DNA of 64,000 nt from Bursaphelenchus xylophilus (Eukaryota > Nematoda > Chromadorea > Rhabditida > Aphelenchoididae), in assembly GCA_904066235.2 (NCBI GenBank), contig CAJFCV020000005.1:806001-870000 (forward strand). Direction: 5' to 3'. A program made the position numbers and the translations under genes. Of this stretch, positions 1-9,938 are shown piece by piece (positions within the stretch are counted from its first letter, which is position 1; every line of letters starts with the position of its first letter). The notes under the pieces were generated by a model that was not told where the DNA came from, did not search any database, and was given only the letters and a program-made list of their open reading frames with translations.

Positions 1-191
1 TTTTCGAATATGGAGAATCAGAATATACCGGTCCCATAGCTCAACTCATTTGCGATCTGAACCACTTCCCTTGTAAGTTCGTGGCAAGTTTCATCAAAAT
101 GTGAGGGTCGCACTTCGAGCATTTCCATTGTAAAGTTAACCAAAAAAGTGTAGTGCAAAATTGATCGGTTTTGGTCCGAAGTTCAGCTTGG

Positions 192-591
192 GAAAAAAGT
201 TCCTTATTTTGGCAACAACAAAGGTACTCCGCGAACTGCGCCCAAGCTTGGGCACTAAAGTTAGGAAAAAAACGCTTCGAACTAGCTGGCACTGAATTAC
301 TATAATAGGTCTTGTTTTAAGGGTACCTACGAAGGCTGTGACGACTCATTTAGTTCCATACGGAGGCAATAAGTTTAGTTCCGGACATGTTTCATCGTAT
401 AAAATGTGAAATCACAGGCTGCAGCCGTTTTTGAAGGGTAAGGTGGTACTGAAAAAAAGAAGGTACCTCACTAACTAAATCCACTGTGCGGGTATTGACA
501 ACGATGAATTGAGCGAGCACGCTAAATTTGGGCTAATTCCGACCAGTTTCCGCAAAGTTATAAGTTGTGGCCAAAATACGGAACTTTTACC
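192..591. mobile_element. M1 MITE, copy A (400 bp)
   Basis: Non-autonomous inverted-repeat element with no coding capacity. Its ends are inverted copies of GTAAAAGTTCCTTATTTTGG, about 25 bp in full. It is flanked by an 8-bp duplication, cagcttgg, at 184-191 and 592-599. Copies B (3234-3632, opposite orientation) and C (4316-4712) match it along the whole length. With 9-bp duplications at the other two copies, the family is most like Mutator-type MITEs. That superfamily assignment is inference. Confidence 0.85.
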
Positions 592-680
592 CAGCTTGGC
601 AACAATACTGTTCAGATGGCTCACATTGACCGGTCAGGTCTCCCTAATAACCCATCTTTTCCGTCGAAATCTCCCACAAC

Positions 681-2915
681 TTACAACTGCCCATCATCAC
701 CGAATCTGCAGAATTTGTTGGCAGCTTTCCTGACGTCTTGATCCTTCTGATCCACTCCAATTCCGTCCGTCGAATACGCACAGCCTCCGCGCTCTCTGAT
801 GGTCGTCTTGATATACTCACCTTCCCCAACCGAGTCAAAAAAGTCCCTGTCGAAGGGGAACAACCCGTAGTTCGCCGCTTCGCCTGTTGTCTTCAAGGTT
901 ATGATGGACCCTGAAAACGTGTGATTGAGAAACAAACGGCTTGCATAAACTTTTCATTTTCCGGGGTGGCCAATCTTCGCAACTCTTTCGTTGCGGCAGA
1001 ACTCTACCCCTTTTCTGAACTCTACCCCTTTTTAAACCCTCCCCCTTTTTGAACACTCCCCCTCATTTTGAAAATTGAAAAAGTGAGGTGTGACATCTTA
1101 TACGATGAAAATTTTTTTCAAATTTAGAAAAATTAGATGTGACATCTTATACAATGAAAATTTTTTGTCAAATTGAAAAAAATAAGTAGTGACATCTTAT
1201 ACGATGAAAATTTTTTTCAATTTGAAAAAACGAGGTGTGACATGTTGTACGATGGAATTTTTTTTCAAATTGAAAAGAATAAGATGTGACATCTTATACG
1301 ATGAAAATTTTTGTCAAATTGAAAAAAATAAGTAGTGACATCTTATACGATGAAAATTTTTTTCAATTTGAAAAAACGAGGTGTGACATGTTGTACGATG
1401 AAAATTTTTTTCAATTTGAAAAAACGAGGTGTAACATGTTGTACGATGGAATTTTTTTTCAAATTGAAAAGAATAAGATGTGACATCTTATACGATGAAT
1501 TTTTTTTTATTCAATTTGAAAAAAATAAGTAGTGACATCTTATACGATGAATTTTTTTTTTCAATTTGAATCATCTCTGGTCAACGTTTCAATTTGAAAA
1601 AAAATTTCTTCGTATAATATGTCACATCTTATTTTTCTCAATTTGAAAAAAATTTTCATCGTATAAGACGTCACATCTGATTCTTTTCAATTTGAAAAAA
1701 ATTTCCATCGTATAACATGTCAAACCTCGTTTTTCAATTTGAAAAAAATTTCCATGGTATAACATGTCACGCCTCGTTTTTTCAATTTTCAAAATGGGGG
1801 AGTGTTCAAAAAGAGGGAGAGTTCAGATTTTTTGGCGAAAATCAAAAAAGGGGTAGAGTTCAGCCTTTTTTGGGGTAGAGTTGAAAAAGGGGTAGAGTTC
1901 AGATTGGGGGAAAGTTCAGAAAAGGGGGAGAGTTCAGGCTCAACCCAAATATTTACTTGCCTGTCTCCGCCAGTTTGGCCGCCTTCACATTTGCCTGCTC
2001 GATATTGGCGAGAGGACGACGATTGAATTGACAGAGTTGATTATGAAGATGTGTTACCTTCTTGCGAAGGGTCATGCAATTCACAGACATTAATTGTCTG
2101 AAATGGCGAATACATAGGAACGGAGAGACCTTTTCTAGCCCAGGGGCAGTCTCCTGGCCGCCTCATCTCTGGCTAGTCTTCTACTAGGCGAGCCAAAAAT
2201 AAAAAAAAACGGTCCGGCCCGTTTTTTAAATACATATAATAGTAGGAAACCTTTTCTCAACTTCCAAAAATTCTCGGCGCAAATTTTTAGAAATTGCACA
2301 GTGCAAAATGCTTCAAAAAGGATCGCGGAAACTTGCACTGTGCGCTGCGAAAAATGGCCGAGCACTTTCTGGAGCGACCAGTAGACCGTTTTAAATGCTT
2401 TCTGAGCCATTTGCCTTGCCAAAACCAGCAGCGAACATTCATTTCTGGCCAACTTTTCATTGTATAAAATGTCCTCCGCAGGTCGTGCCGCTTGCATTTT
2501 TCCAAGACTTTAGATTTTTTTGGCCAATCAGCGCAACTTTTACCAAAAAAATCTTTCACTAAAAAAATTTTTTTTTACTTACCCCGTTCCTTTTTGCTTG
2601 ATGGCATAGAGTCTATCGGGATAAAAGAGGCACGAGTACATCAGCGCAGCCAGCGTGTCCCAATACTCCTCGAGTGTGTGGCCGTTCTGTTCGAAGAAAA
2701 TCAGACGGCCCTCACTCGAATCGCCCACCTCCAGGTACTTGCCTTTGTGCCCGTGGCAGTCGTAATAGTAGGTGAGACATTTTTCGCTCGAGGTCGACAC
2801 CACCGAGTCCGAATCGCACGAGATTGGGGTGTCCGGATCGCTGGGACTGCCGTCGTAGAAGCGTTCGCGGACCGGCAGATTATTGGCCGCGTTCGCGGCC
2901 GACAGCAGGACGAAG
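681..2915 (-). CDS. Secreted protein, unknown family (partial, 3 exons seen)
   Basis: Three exons on the minus strand join in phase: 2915-2583, 2097-1961 and 910-685. The first begins with the tail of a signal peptide (FVLLSAANA), so the initiator exon lies further right and was not found. The mature part carries an acidic start (VRERFYDGSPSDPDTP), a CLTYYYDCHGHKGKYLEVG segment, a Cys in QLMSVNCMTLRKKV, and ends SIITLKTTGEAANYG...CAYSTDGIGVDQ. The middle exon ends at a GC donor (G|gcaagt); only that donor keeps the frame. The last exon reaches a stop at 681-683, but TT|gtaagt at 685-684 is a good donor, so the gene may continue left. The intron 911-1960 is almost entirely one fold-back element. 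I do not recognise the family. The exons look real because codon structure, phase and splice sites agree. Confidence 0.7.
990..1946. mobile_element. Fold-back element FB, long copy (957 bp)
   Basis: Large palindromic element. Left end gttgcggcagaactctaccc, right end reverse-complement-like ...gagttcaggctcaaccc. The arms hold degenerate tandem units of roughly 48 bp containing gtgtgacatcttatacgatg and poly-T/poly-A tracts. The units face one way from about 1083 to 1565 and the other way from about 1600 to 1790. It fills the intron between two exons of the secreted-protein gene. A short copy with the same two ends lies at 60471-60774. No target duplication is visible at this copy. Confidence 0.75.
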
Positions 2916-3233
2916 CTAAATTAAATAAGGTAAAGAAGGATGAGAAATTGAACTTTTTAGTCGGGCAAAGAAAATAGGTAAAAGTTCCTTATACTGGGCA
3001 CAACTTTTTAGCCAACTTTTAGACAATTTTTTTTGGCATACTTGCGTCAGTCAAAAAAAAATCCGAGCTGCGCCCGGGCCAAAAATATTTTTTGGCCAAG
3101 CTAGGGCCAATGTGCTATCTGAAAGTTTGCCGAAAGTTAGCTGAAAGTGGTAAGGCGCAGCTCGGAAAACAAGCTTTCGCAGCTCGCCGGAGCTAAGTTT
3201 CAGCTTGATTCAGATAGCGCATTGGCCCCTGTG

Positions 3234-3632
3234 GTAAAAGTTCCTTATTTTGGCCACAACTTATAACTTTGCGGAAACTGGTCGGAATTAGCCCAAATTT
3301 AGCGTGCACGCTCAGTTTATCGTTGCCAATGCCCGGAGAGTGGATTTAGTTAGTGAGGTACCTTCTCTTTTACGTACCACCTTACCCTTCAAAAACGGCT
3401 GCAGCCTGTGATTTTACACTTTATACGATGAAACATATCCGGAACTAAAATTATTGCCTCCGTATGGAACTAAATGAGTCGTCACAGCCTTCGTAGGTAC
3501 CCTTAAAACTATAAAGCTATTATAGTAATTCAGTGCCAGCTAGGTCGAAGCGTTTTTTCCTAACTTTGGTGCCCAAGCTTGGGCGCAGTTCGCGGAGTAC
3601 CTTTGTTGTGGCCAAAATAAGGAACTTTTTCC
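3234..3632. mobile_element. M1 MITE, copy B (399 bp)
   Basis: Same family as 192-591, in the opposite orientation. It is flanked by a perfect 9-bp duplication gcccctgtg at 3225-3233 and 3633-3641. A partial relic of one end (ggtaaaagttccttatactgg) lies just upstream near 2980-3005. Confidence 0.85.
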
Positions 3633-4075
3633 GCCCCTGTGCCCGAAACAGAAACAATCTTTCCAAGTTGCACTATGTTCTCGTTAAAAGAGAAATTTTA
3701 GTCCGGGCGCAGCTCAGAACAACCACAAAAAATATTCCTTGAGACAGAGCAAGCAAGATGAACTCTTAACCACGTTTACGTTATAAATTGACTTACGCGA
3801 AAACACTGATTTTCTTCATTCACGAAAACCGACCGGTCAATAGCAGGGCCAACTTGACTATGCGAATTTTTGGCCGAATAATTCGAGTTTCAAGGGCAAA
3901 ATTTGAATTTACGTGCGAAAGTCCAATTTTTATAACAATGAAAAAACGAAATTCCCAAGAATTTCGAATTTTTGGAGCAAAATTTGCATAGTTTGAACAA
4001 AATTTTTGAGCTTTTTTAGAGATGAAAAAGAAATCATTTTTTTAAATATTTTCCTAAAAAAAGTTGAAATAAAAT

Positions 4076-4981
4076 TTATTTTTCAAGGTTACGGCTCCGA
4101 GACGTTCGTATTTTAGTCGAAAGCTCCGAAAGCTCAATGATTCCCACGTTGAAGACGGTGGAATTGGTGAGCACTTCTCTAATCGGGATTCGGATGTAGT
4201 TGTTGTAGTCCTTGCCGACCGCCGACCGTGCGCTTGAGTAGCGGGGGCTAAAACAAAGCTTTTATCTGGAAGAATTGCAACTCTTTGCAAAATTCCAAAT
4301 AAACATCAAAAATTGGAAAAAGTTCCTTATTTCGGCCACAACAAAGGTACTCCGCGAACTGCGCCCAAGCTTGGGCACTAAAGTTAGGAAAAAACGCTTC
4401 GACCTAGCTGGCACTGAATTACTATAATAATAGCTCTATAGTTTTAGGGGTACCTACGAAGGCTGTGACGACTCATTTAGTTCCATCACAATAAGTTTAG
4501 TTCCGGATATGTTTCATCGTATAAAGTGTAAAATCACAGGCTGCAGCCGTTTTTGAAGGGTAAGGTGGTACGTAAAAAAGAAGGTACCTCACTAACTAAA
4601 TCCACTCTCCGGGCATTGACAACGACGAATTGAGCGTGCACGCTAAATTTGGGCTAATTCAGACCAGTTTCCGCAAAGTTATAAGTTGTGGCCAAAATAA
4701 GGAACTTTTACCCAAAAATTGCGTACATTGAAATTTCAAACCGCGCTTTCTTCAGGTTCCTCCGCCTCGTCCTCAGCGAAAAATTACCATCTATGTCTGT
4801 GGTAGCATTGTCCAGATATTCGTACGACTTCAAGTCATAGATCCCGACGTGCTAAAAATTTGGCAATAACAAAAGAATTTACATGGTAATATTTGGTCAT
4901 TGCGGATCTACGTACCTCATTTTTAACAGGCGTTCCATTAGAACGCAAAGTACCCTCGATTTTCAGTGTTTGCACAACCAT
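4076..4981 (-). CDS. Transthyretin-like (TTL) family protein, MITE-interrupted
   Basis: Minus-strand exons 4981-4916, 4851-4712 and 4247-4076. Seen: GTLRSNGTPVKNE then HVGIYDLKSYEYLDNATTDI, DGNFSLR, and in the last exon YIRIPIREVLTN followed by FNVGIIELSEL. This is the pattern of the nematode transthyretin-like family: G-x-L-x-x-x-G-x-P, a short Asp-containing strand, T-T-D-x-x-G-x-F, then IPI and a final G-x-I-x-L strand. Family members are secreted beta-sandwich proteins. The start is taken at ATG 4981 because an in-frame stop lies just upstream and no acceptor was found between them, so no signal peptide is visible and a first exon may be missing. MITE copy C (4316-4712) sits directly after the second exon. 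Its terminal ggtaaaag supplies the donor needed to join the last exon in frame; without splicing the frame stops at once. The gene may be a pseudogene or may use a rebuilt splice site. Confidence 0.68.
4316..4712. mobile_element. M1 MITE, copy C (397 bp), at a TTL exon edge
   Basis: Same family as 192-591. Perfect 9-bp target duplication caaaaattg at 4307-4315 and 4713-4721. The right copy of the duplication is the end of a transthyretin-like coding exon. On the minus strand the element begins ggtaaaag and so provides a GT donor at the insertion point. Confidence 0.88.
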
Positions 4982-5084
4982 TGTTGATAGTGTCACATAC
5001 CAGACGGGTCAAAAAATCCTTGAAATTTATTGCACTGATGAAGTCTTTTTTTATCTCGTCTTAATTTCACAGAGAAGACAGAGA

Positions 5085-5425
5085 AAAGGCGCGCAAAAAC
5101 GTACTCTCTCGCCCCAAAAATTCCCCATTTCTTCCGCAACAAAACGTTTTTTCGCGCCTCTTTTTGGGGAGTTGCCATTCCATTCACCGGATCGCTTTAG
5201 CTTATTTCAATTTGACAAGCGTCGCAAAGCCTCACAGCTCTTCTGACATTTTGGCTAGCACCCAGTTTTTGGCTAACAAGGGAAGTAAAGAAAAGACGCG
5301 CAAAAACGTACTAGCCCCAAAATTTCCCCATTTCTTCCCCGACAAAAAGTTTTTTTGCGTCTCTTTGTTGCGAATTGCCAATCCATTCACCGGATTGTTT
5401 TAACTTATTTCAGTTTGACGTGCAC
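5085..5425. repeat. Two tandem copies of a dispersed repeat (R1)
   Basis: Two copies about 200 bp apart (roughly 5087-5225 and 5288-5425). They share gcgcaaaaacgtact, ccccatttcttcc and ccattcaccggat, ending in a run resembling cttatttcaatttgac. A third, inverted copy is at about 59205-59340 in an intron. No coding capacity is seen. Confidence 0.7.
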
Positions 5426-5884
5426 TGTGCAGTTTCATCGCGCGAAACGAACGGGCGACTCACGGCAACCCGAAATATTAGCATTTTCACTAACCCTTCC
5501 GAGAATAAGGCTATACTATTGTCGGAAAAAAAAACAAATCAGCTCAAGGCTCTGTGTTCCGAAAAATGGAATAGTAGCTTCAAAAGAAGCCTCCAAATGG
5601 AGAACGCTGAAAAATTCTGCATTATGATTCAGAGCCTAAAGGCTGCTGGTGAAGTGACGCAGAATATAAAACCAAAAAAAAACGAGGAAATGTCCGTCGT
5701 TGTTGTCGAAAAGTGTTTTTTTTTTTGGTCGACTTTATTAAGAATTTTTTGAATATGGACTGGTCTAGCATTTTGGCTTGTATCAGCGGTTCAACAAAAT
5801 AATATAAAAAAATTAAATAGTTGTGATAAAGTAGGATAGTTGACAATAATAAAACTATTTTCCTTTCCGTTGATTACGGTATTC

Positions 5885-5942
5885 GTGCCGGGGTACACCG
5901 ACTTCTTATTTTGTCCATTTTTTTTGGCCCACCCTGTATTAT
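5885..5942. mobile_element. Tc1/mariner-type terminal fragment
   Basis: On the minus strand this reads caGGGTGGGCCAAAAAAAAT followed by ggacaaaataag, a terminus of the form common in Tc1/mariner elements. Only one end is recognisable. The 5430-5880 stretch to its left holds no recognisable transposase and otherwise looks non-coding. Confidence 0.45.
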
Positions 5943-6007
5943 CATTGTTCTGCCGATTAAACAAGACCTTACAAAGGAAGTACCAGCTCAGAGTCGCCTT
6001 AAACTCA

Positions 6008-6804
6008 CAAGGGAATGGACTCTATGTGTAAATCGATTTTGGCTTGGGACATAGTCAGATCGAAAGGTGTGTGGTAGTCGATTATTCACTTGGGGGGAAA
6101 TCTCTGCGCGGGTCTTCAAAGCCGAGAAAATCGGCTTCAAAGTTTTGACGAGAATCAAAGGATAGGGATCCCGGAAAAGGAGCGATAAAAAGTGTGAAGC
6201 AGTGGCCGAGTGGTCAGTGCGCCCGCTTTTTGCGCAAAAAGTTGCAGGTTCGAGTCTTTCCAAGCTCAAATCATCATTTATCGTTTTTACTTTTGCTTTC
6301 TTCGTGCTCATCCGGCTGTACATTGAAAAAAAAGGGGTACAGATAAAAAAGTTAACATAATGGAAAGTTGTTTTTGAATACATCAGGTTGATGGTGTTCC
6401 CTGCGCTCTAAAACTGTAAATAAAACAAGGTGCAAAGCCGTTGAAAATGGAAAGGTTCCATTTAAAATATACTTCTTGCATCGATAATCTAGTTCAGGGG
6501 AAAAAAATTAATAGAAGTTTTTGTCTAAAAAAGTTATGAATGGAAGCAGATTCGAACTTGCGACCTTTTGCGCAAAAAGCGAGCGCACTGACCACTCGGC
6601 CACTACTTTACACTTTTTATCACTCCTTTTCCGGGATCCCTATCCGTTGCTACTTTTTTTCGTTCAAACTTTGAAGCCGATTTTCTCGGCTTTGAAGCCC
6701 CGCGCAGAGATTTCCCCCCAAGTGAATAATCGACTACCACACACCTTTCGATCTGACTATGTCCCAAGCCAAAATCGATTTACACATAAAGTCCATTCCC
6801 TTGT
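6008..6804. repeat. Inverted repeat with tRNA-like pol III boxes in both arms
   Basis: Arms of about 255 bp (6008-6262 and 6540-6804) are inverted copies around a spacer of about 280 bp. Each arm contains a tRNA-like block with an A-box-like tggccgagtggtcagtgcg and a B-box-like ggttcgagtc (left arm) or agttcgaatc (right arm, minus strand). Neither block folds into a sound tRNA: the T stem fails in both, the left copy retains only the 5' acceptor half (gaagcag) and the right only the 3' half (ctgcttcc). This looks like a tRNA-derived (SINE-like) sequence caught in an inverted duplication, not a working tRNA. Confidence 0.65.
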
Positions 6805-6885
6805 CAGGCATTTTCAAACATGACCAACGTTTTGCAACATGGATTTATTGGTTCTTTAAGCCCACAGAATTTTCAGTCAAGTGTT

Positions 6886-8342
6886 TCAGCCAAAAATTGC
6901 TTCAAAGAAGAAGGAGAATCTTCCACAACAATTTCCAGACGGCTGCGGTGGCGCAGACTTTGGAGCGGGAGTAGTGGTCGTTGTAGTAGTAGAAGTCTTA
7001 TAGTTTTTCCGCGTTACCGTATGGAACTTGGTACTATTGGTGATCTCAGCAATCAGGAACAGCGGTCGTTTGAAGCTGTCGATGGTCCAGTCGGACTGAT
7101 CGTCAAAGTAATAGTCTACACTGGAAATGTAACGTTTTCATAAGCATGAAACGAATGCGAAACGCGTACCCGGTAATGTGGTCGTAGATGAAGTTGGAGC
7201 ATCGGGAACCGTACTTGTCACACTTCCAAGTTCCCCCACAACATTCGGCGTAGACAGTTGCATTCAACGTGTGGTAGAGCGGAAGTTTGCGAGGAACCAG
7301 GACCAGTTCATCATCGTATAGATCCTGTACGCAGTACTTGTCCGTGTTCTTGGGGTCCTAGAGAATAACAGAGGCTGGACTTGTCAACACCTACCCAGCA
7401 AAGGTCATAAGTGTCGCGAATTTGCTTCGAAATATTAATAGGTAAATCATCGTACTTAAATGTCTTTCTTGCCTGGTTAAAGTCGGCGACGTTACAGTTG
7501 TCGTCTTTATGAACAGCATGCGTCTGATTAATGCTAATGTAGTGACCAAAAGCAAAAACACGCTCTCGAAGCTGCGGAGTCATACTATTGACCATTGTTT
7601 GGCAACGGATATAGCTGTAAAGGAACTCATATACGTTAAATGTTTTACGTGGAGTCGTGTTCAAAGTCGACCTGTCTGTAGCGACCGCTTGGTGACAGTT
7701 GAATCGTGTAGTGGAAAAATTCATCGTTATGTAGAGGAAAAATCAAATAGTGCTCCTCGGCCTGCAATAAAGTGCTTATGGTGAGCCAACAAAGTTAAAA
7801 AACATCTACATACCTCAAAGGTTTCATTATGATGAATAGATGCATCGGCGAAGCTAGTGGAGCGATTTACTAAAAAGAAGGTACTGTAGAAGTTGCAAAC
7901 AAACGGCCCGGCCCGATTGCCCTCTCTATTCCTACTGCGTTCAAAAAAAAAACGTTTTTTGGAATATTTGCTCGTTCGCAAAGTCGCTGGTATGATTTCG
8001 GCTGCACAGTGTGAAAAAAATTTTGCTTTGCACTATGCAATTTCCTGCTTTTTGCACCGTACAATAGCCCTTTTTGGGATACCACTTGCGCATGGGACGT
8101 TTTTGTCCCCTATCCAGTTGTGGCTGGGCGCATATAATTGTCTTACGTTTCGCCTCGTTGATCGGCCCATTTTCGTTCCCAACGATTGCAATAGCAGCGT
8201 AGGTTTCGAAGTCATCCCCACTTAGTTTCACATAAGTGCGGTCGGGATGTGCCTTCTTTACATTCCTTAGGATGTCGTCGGAGGACAAGTACCCGCCGTA
8301 ACAGAGCGGAAGAAGCAACAGGAGGAACCCAAACGTCATCAT
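6886..8342 (-). CDS. Secreted Cys-rich protein, unknown family, tandem copy 1
   Basis: Six exons, all joining in phase: 8342-8147, 7869-7814, 7761-7649, 7614-7395, 7357-7170, 7120-6886; 335 residues. The start is ATG ATG at 8342. Residues 1-17 are a signal peptide (MMTFGFLLLLLPLCYGG), followed by SDDILRNVKKAHPDRTYVKL. The middle has several N-glycosylation motifs (NRS, NET, NQT, NIS, NAT). A Cys cluster (YAECCGGTWKCDKYGSRC) precedes DYYFDDQSDWTID, then a Thr-rich linker and the tail NCCGRFSFFFEAIFG. A TATA box lies at 8381-8389. The intact neighbour copy is at 9939-11401. I do not recognise the family; the tail and Cys spacing are shared by all copies and are probably under selection. Confidence 0.85.
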
Positions 8343-8690
8343 TCCAGATAACTGTGTGATTGTTGTAGATCGTAATTGTGTTTTTATACAACTTCTTTTG
8401 GGTTCATTATGCTGTCACAATGCAAATTTAATTCGTTTTTCAGAGCCCATTTTGATTAAAGAAGCTAAATGACAGTTGTTTAATTGTTAGCCGAATGGGG
8501 CAATTAAGGTCACATTGTTTTATTGCAATAAGCTGCAAATACTTTGTTGTCTTTGCATTTATGGCGAAAATTAGGAGGAAATTGGAGGAGATGACAGAAG
8601 TCGAAGTCACATAAAGATTAACCAAAAAATGGTGTTACTACTCCACTTTCAGAGTCGCTAGAGTTATGTCGGCACTTTGCGAAAACAATA

Positions 8691-8844
8691 TCGGTCTGTC
8701 GGGAAAATAACGGTGGATCGTCGCATCAAAACGTCGCGCCTCACCACCATCGCGCATCAAATCTCCAGCTGCGGCCGCCGCCGCAAAGCGATGATGGGCG
8801 ATTCCAAGGCGCGACAACCCGCCGTTATTTTCCCGACAGGCTGA
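8691..8844. mobile_element. M2 MITE (TA-type, 154 bp)
   Basis: Near-palindromic element with ends tcggtctgtcgggaaaataa and its complement, flanked by TA on both sides (8689-8690, 8845-8846). The family consensus end is TCAGTCTGTCGGGAAAATAA. TA duplication and inverted repeats point to a Tc1/mariner-mobilised MITE. About a dozen copies or fragments lie in the window. Confidence 0.85.
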
Positions 8845-8983
8845 TAGTTCACTTTGCACCGTGCGATAGGCTTTTTTCAGGTGTCGCTCGCAACCAGACC
8901 TTTTTTTGCACAGTGCACGTCGCCGAAATCACGCGACCTTGCAGAGCTCTTTCTCTCTCTCTCGCGAAATTAGCATTCCGCTT

Positions 8984-9437
8984 ATACAAGGGAAGTACTC
9001 CAAGTGCGACGCTCAGATTTTCTTTAAATTTTGCACACACGTCGGGCATGGACTAAATATCAATTCCTGAAAGCGTTAGCTTGCGCTTTGCGGGCGCCGC
9101 CGAGAAATCGAACGATTTTTGCCGCCGAGAGAACACGCTAAACGTGGAGAGTGGTCAGAGAGAAAACCGCTTTTCGGCCATAACTTTGGTAGTTTTGTGC
9201 GGAAAAATTTGATTTTTTGTAGAAACATTATCCTTTACGGTAGAAATAGGCATGAAACTTTTTGTGCCGAAATTCGGCAAAAAGTCCTAAATTTTGGCCG
9301 ACTTACGTTCTAAAAATCTCGGTTGTTTCTGCAAAGCGCGAGCTAGGATTCTCGCATATATCTTATAAAAAATTATTCTAAATTTGTGCCAAGTTTCATC
9401 AAAACCTGAGCGTCGCACTTGGAGTACTTCCCCTGTT
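8984..9437. repeat. R2 dispersed element (about 450 bp)
   Basis: Ends are inverted copies of aagtactccaagtgcgacgc, and the interior holds gaaactttttgtgcc and ctttgcgggcgccgccgag. It is the best complete copy of a family with at least ten copies or fragments here: about 17862-18150, 35683-35835, 48286-48650, 53527-53938, 55155-55593, 56760-56985, 58022-58380, 60270-60470, 61583-62030 and 62966-63605. Target duplication is not clear. Non-coding in all frames. Confidence 0.75.
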
Positions 9438-9535
9438 AGCGGGATCGGGCTAAACAATTAAAATTACCATGATTAAAACTGACTATTAGGATGGAACATG
9501 TAAACCAAGACTAAACTGTCAAATCATTTCAAAGA

Positions 9536-9715
9536 ATGACGGAATTTCGCGTGTTGTTGATGCTATTTCCTTTGTGCTGCGCACAGTACCTGGGCTCCGA
9601 CGACGTTTTTAAGAATGTCAAGAAGGCGCATCCCTATCGGACTTACGTGAAACTTAGTGGTGACGATTTCGACAAGTATGCGGCCATTTCCAAAGTCAAG
9701 AATCAGTTTCATATG
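9536..9715 (+). pseudogene. First exon of a third copy of the secreted gene
   Basis: The plus strand reads MTEFRVLLMLFPLCC followed by AQYLGSDDVFKNVKKAHP and RTYVKLSGDDFDKYAA. This is clearly homologous to exon 1 of the two intact minus-strand copies (SDDILRNVKKAHP, TYVKLSGDDF). Similarity stops after YAAIS, and no exons 2-5 follow. It is followed within 150 bp by the 3' end of copy 2 on the opposite strand. Its natural partner is the last exon at 12454-12769 on the same strand. Probably a broken gene, although the exon itself has no stop. Confidence 0.65.
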
Positions 9716-9938
9716 GGGACAAGTTACGCGTGTGACGTTGGTTGTCCAATTAATAGCATAATCAATGCTATTATAATAGTTGCAAAATGTCCAAGGACTT
9801 TTTTCGCAAGTCAAAAGAACACAATTAAACTAAAAAATGTGAAAATCTCAAGATTTCTTGAGATTTTTAAACATGACCAACATTTTGCTACATTCATTTA
9901 CTTGTTCTCTAAGCCCACAGAATTTTCAGTCAAGTGTT

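Noticed and set aside
1083..1790. Possible CRISPR-like array of regular repeats
   Set aside because: Units are degenerate, contiguous without unique spacers, and inverted in the second half; this is a fold-back transposon in a eukaryotic genome.
6195..6275. Functional tRNA in the left arm of the inverted repeat
   Set aside because: The A and B boxes are present but the acceptor and T stems do not pair.
9119..9313. Short proteins repeated at several loci (for example starting MPPREHAKRGE)
   Set aside because: These recur only inside R2 repeats, in either orientation, and show no codon bias; repeat-borne chance frames.
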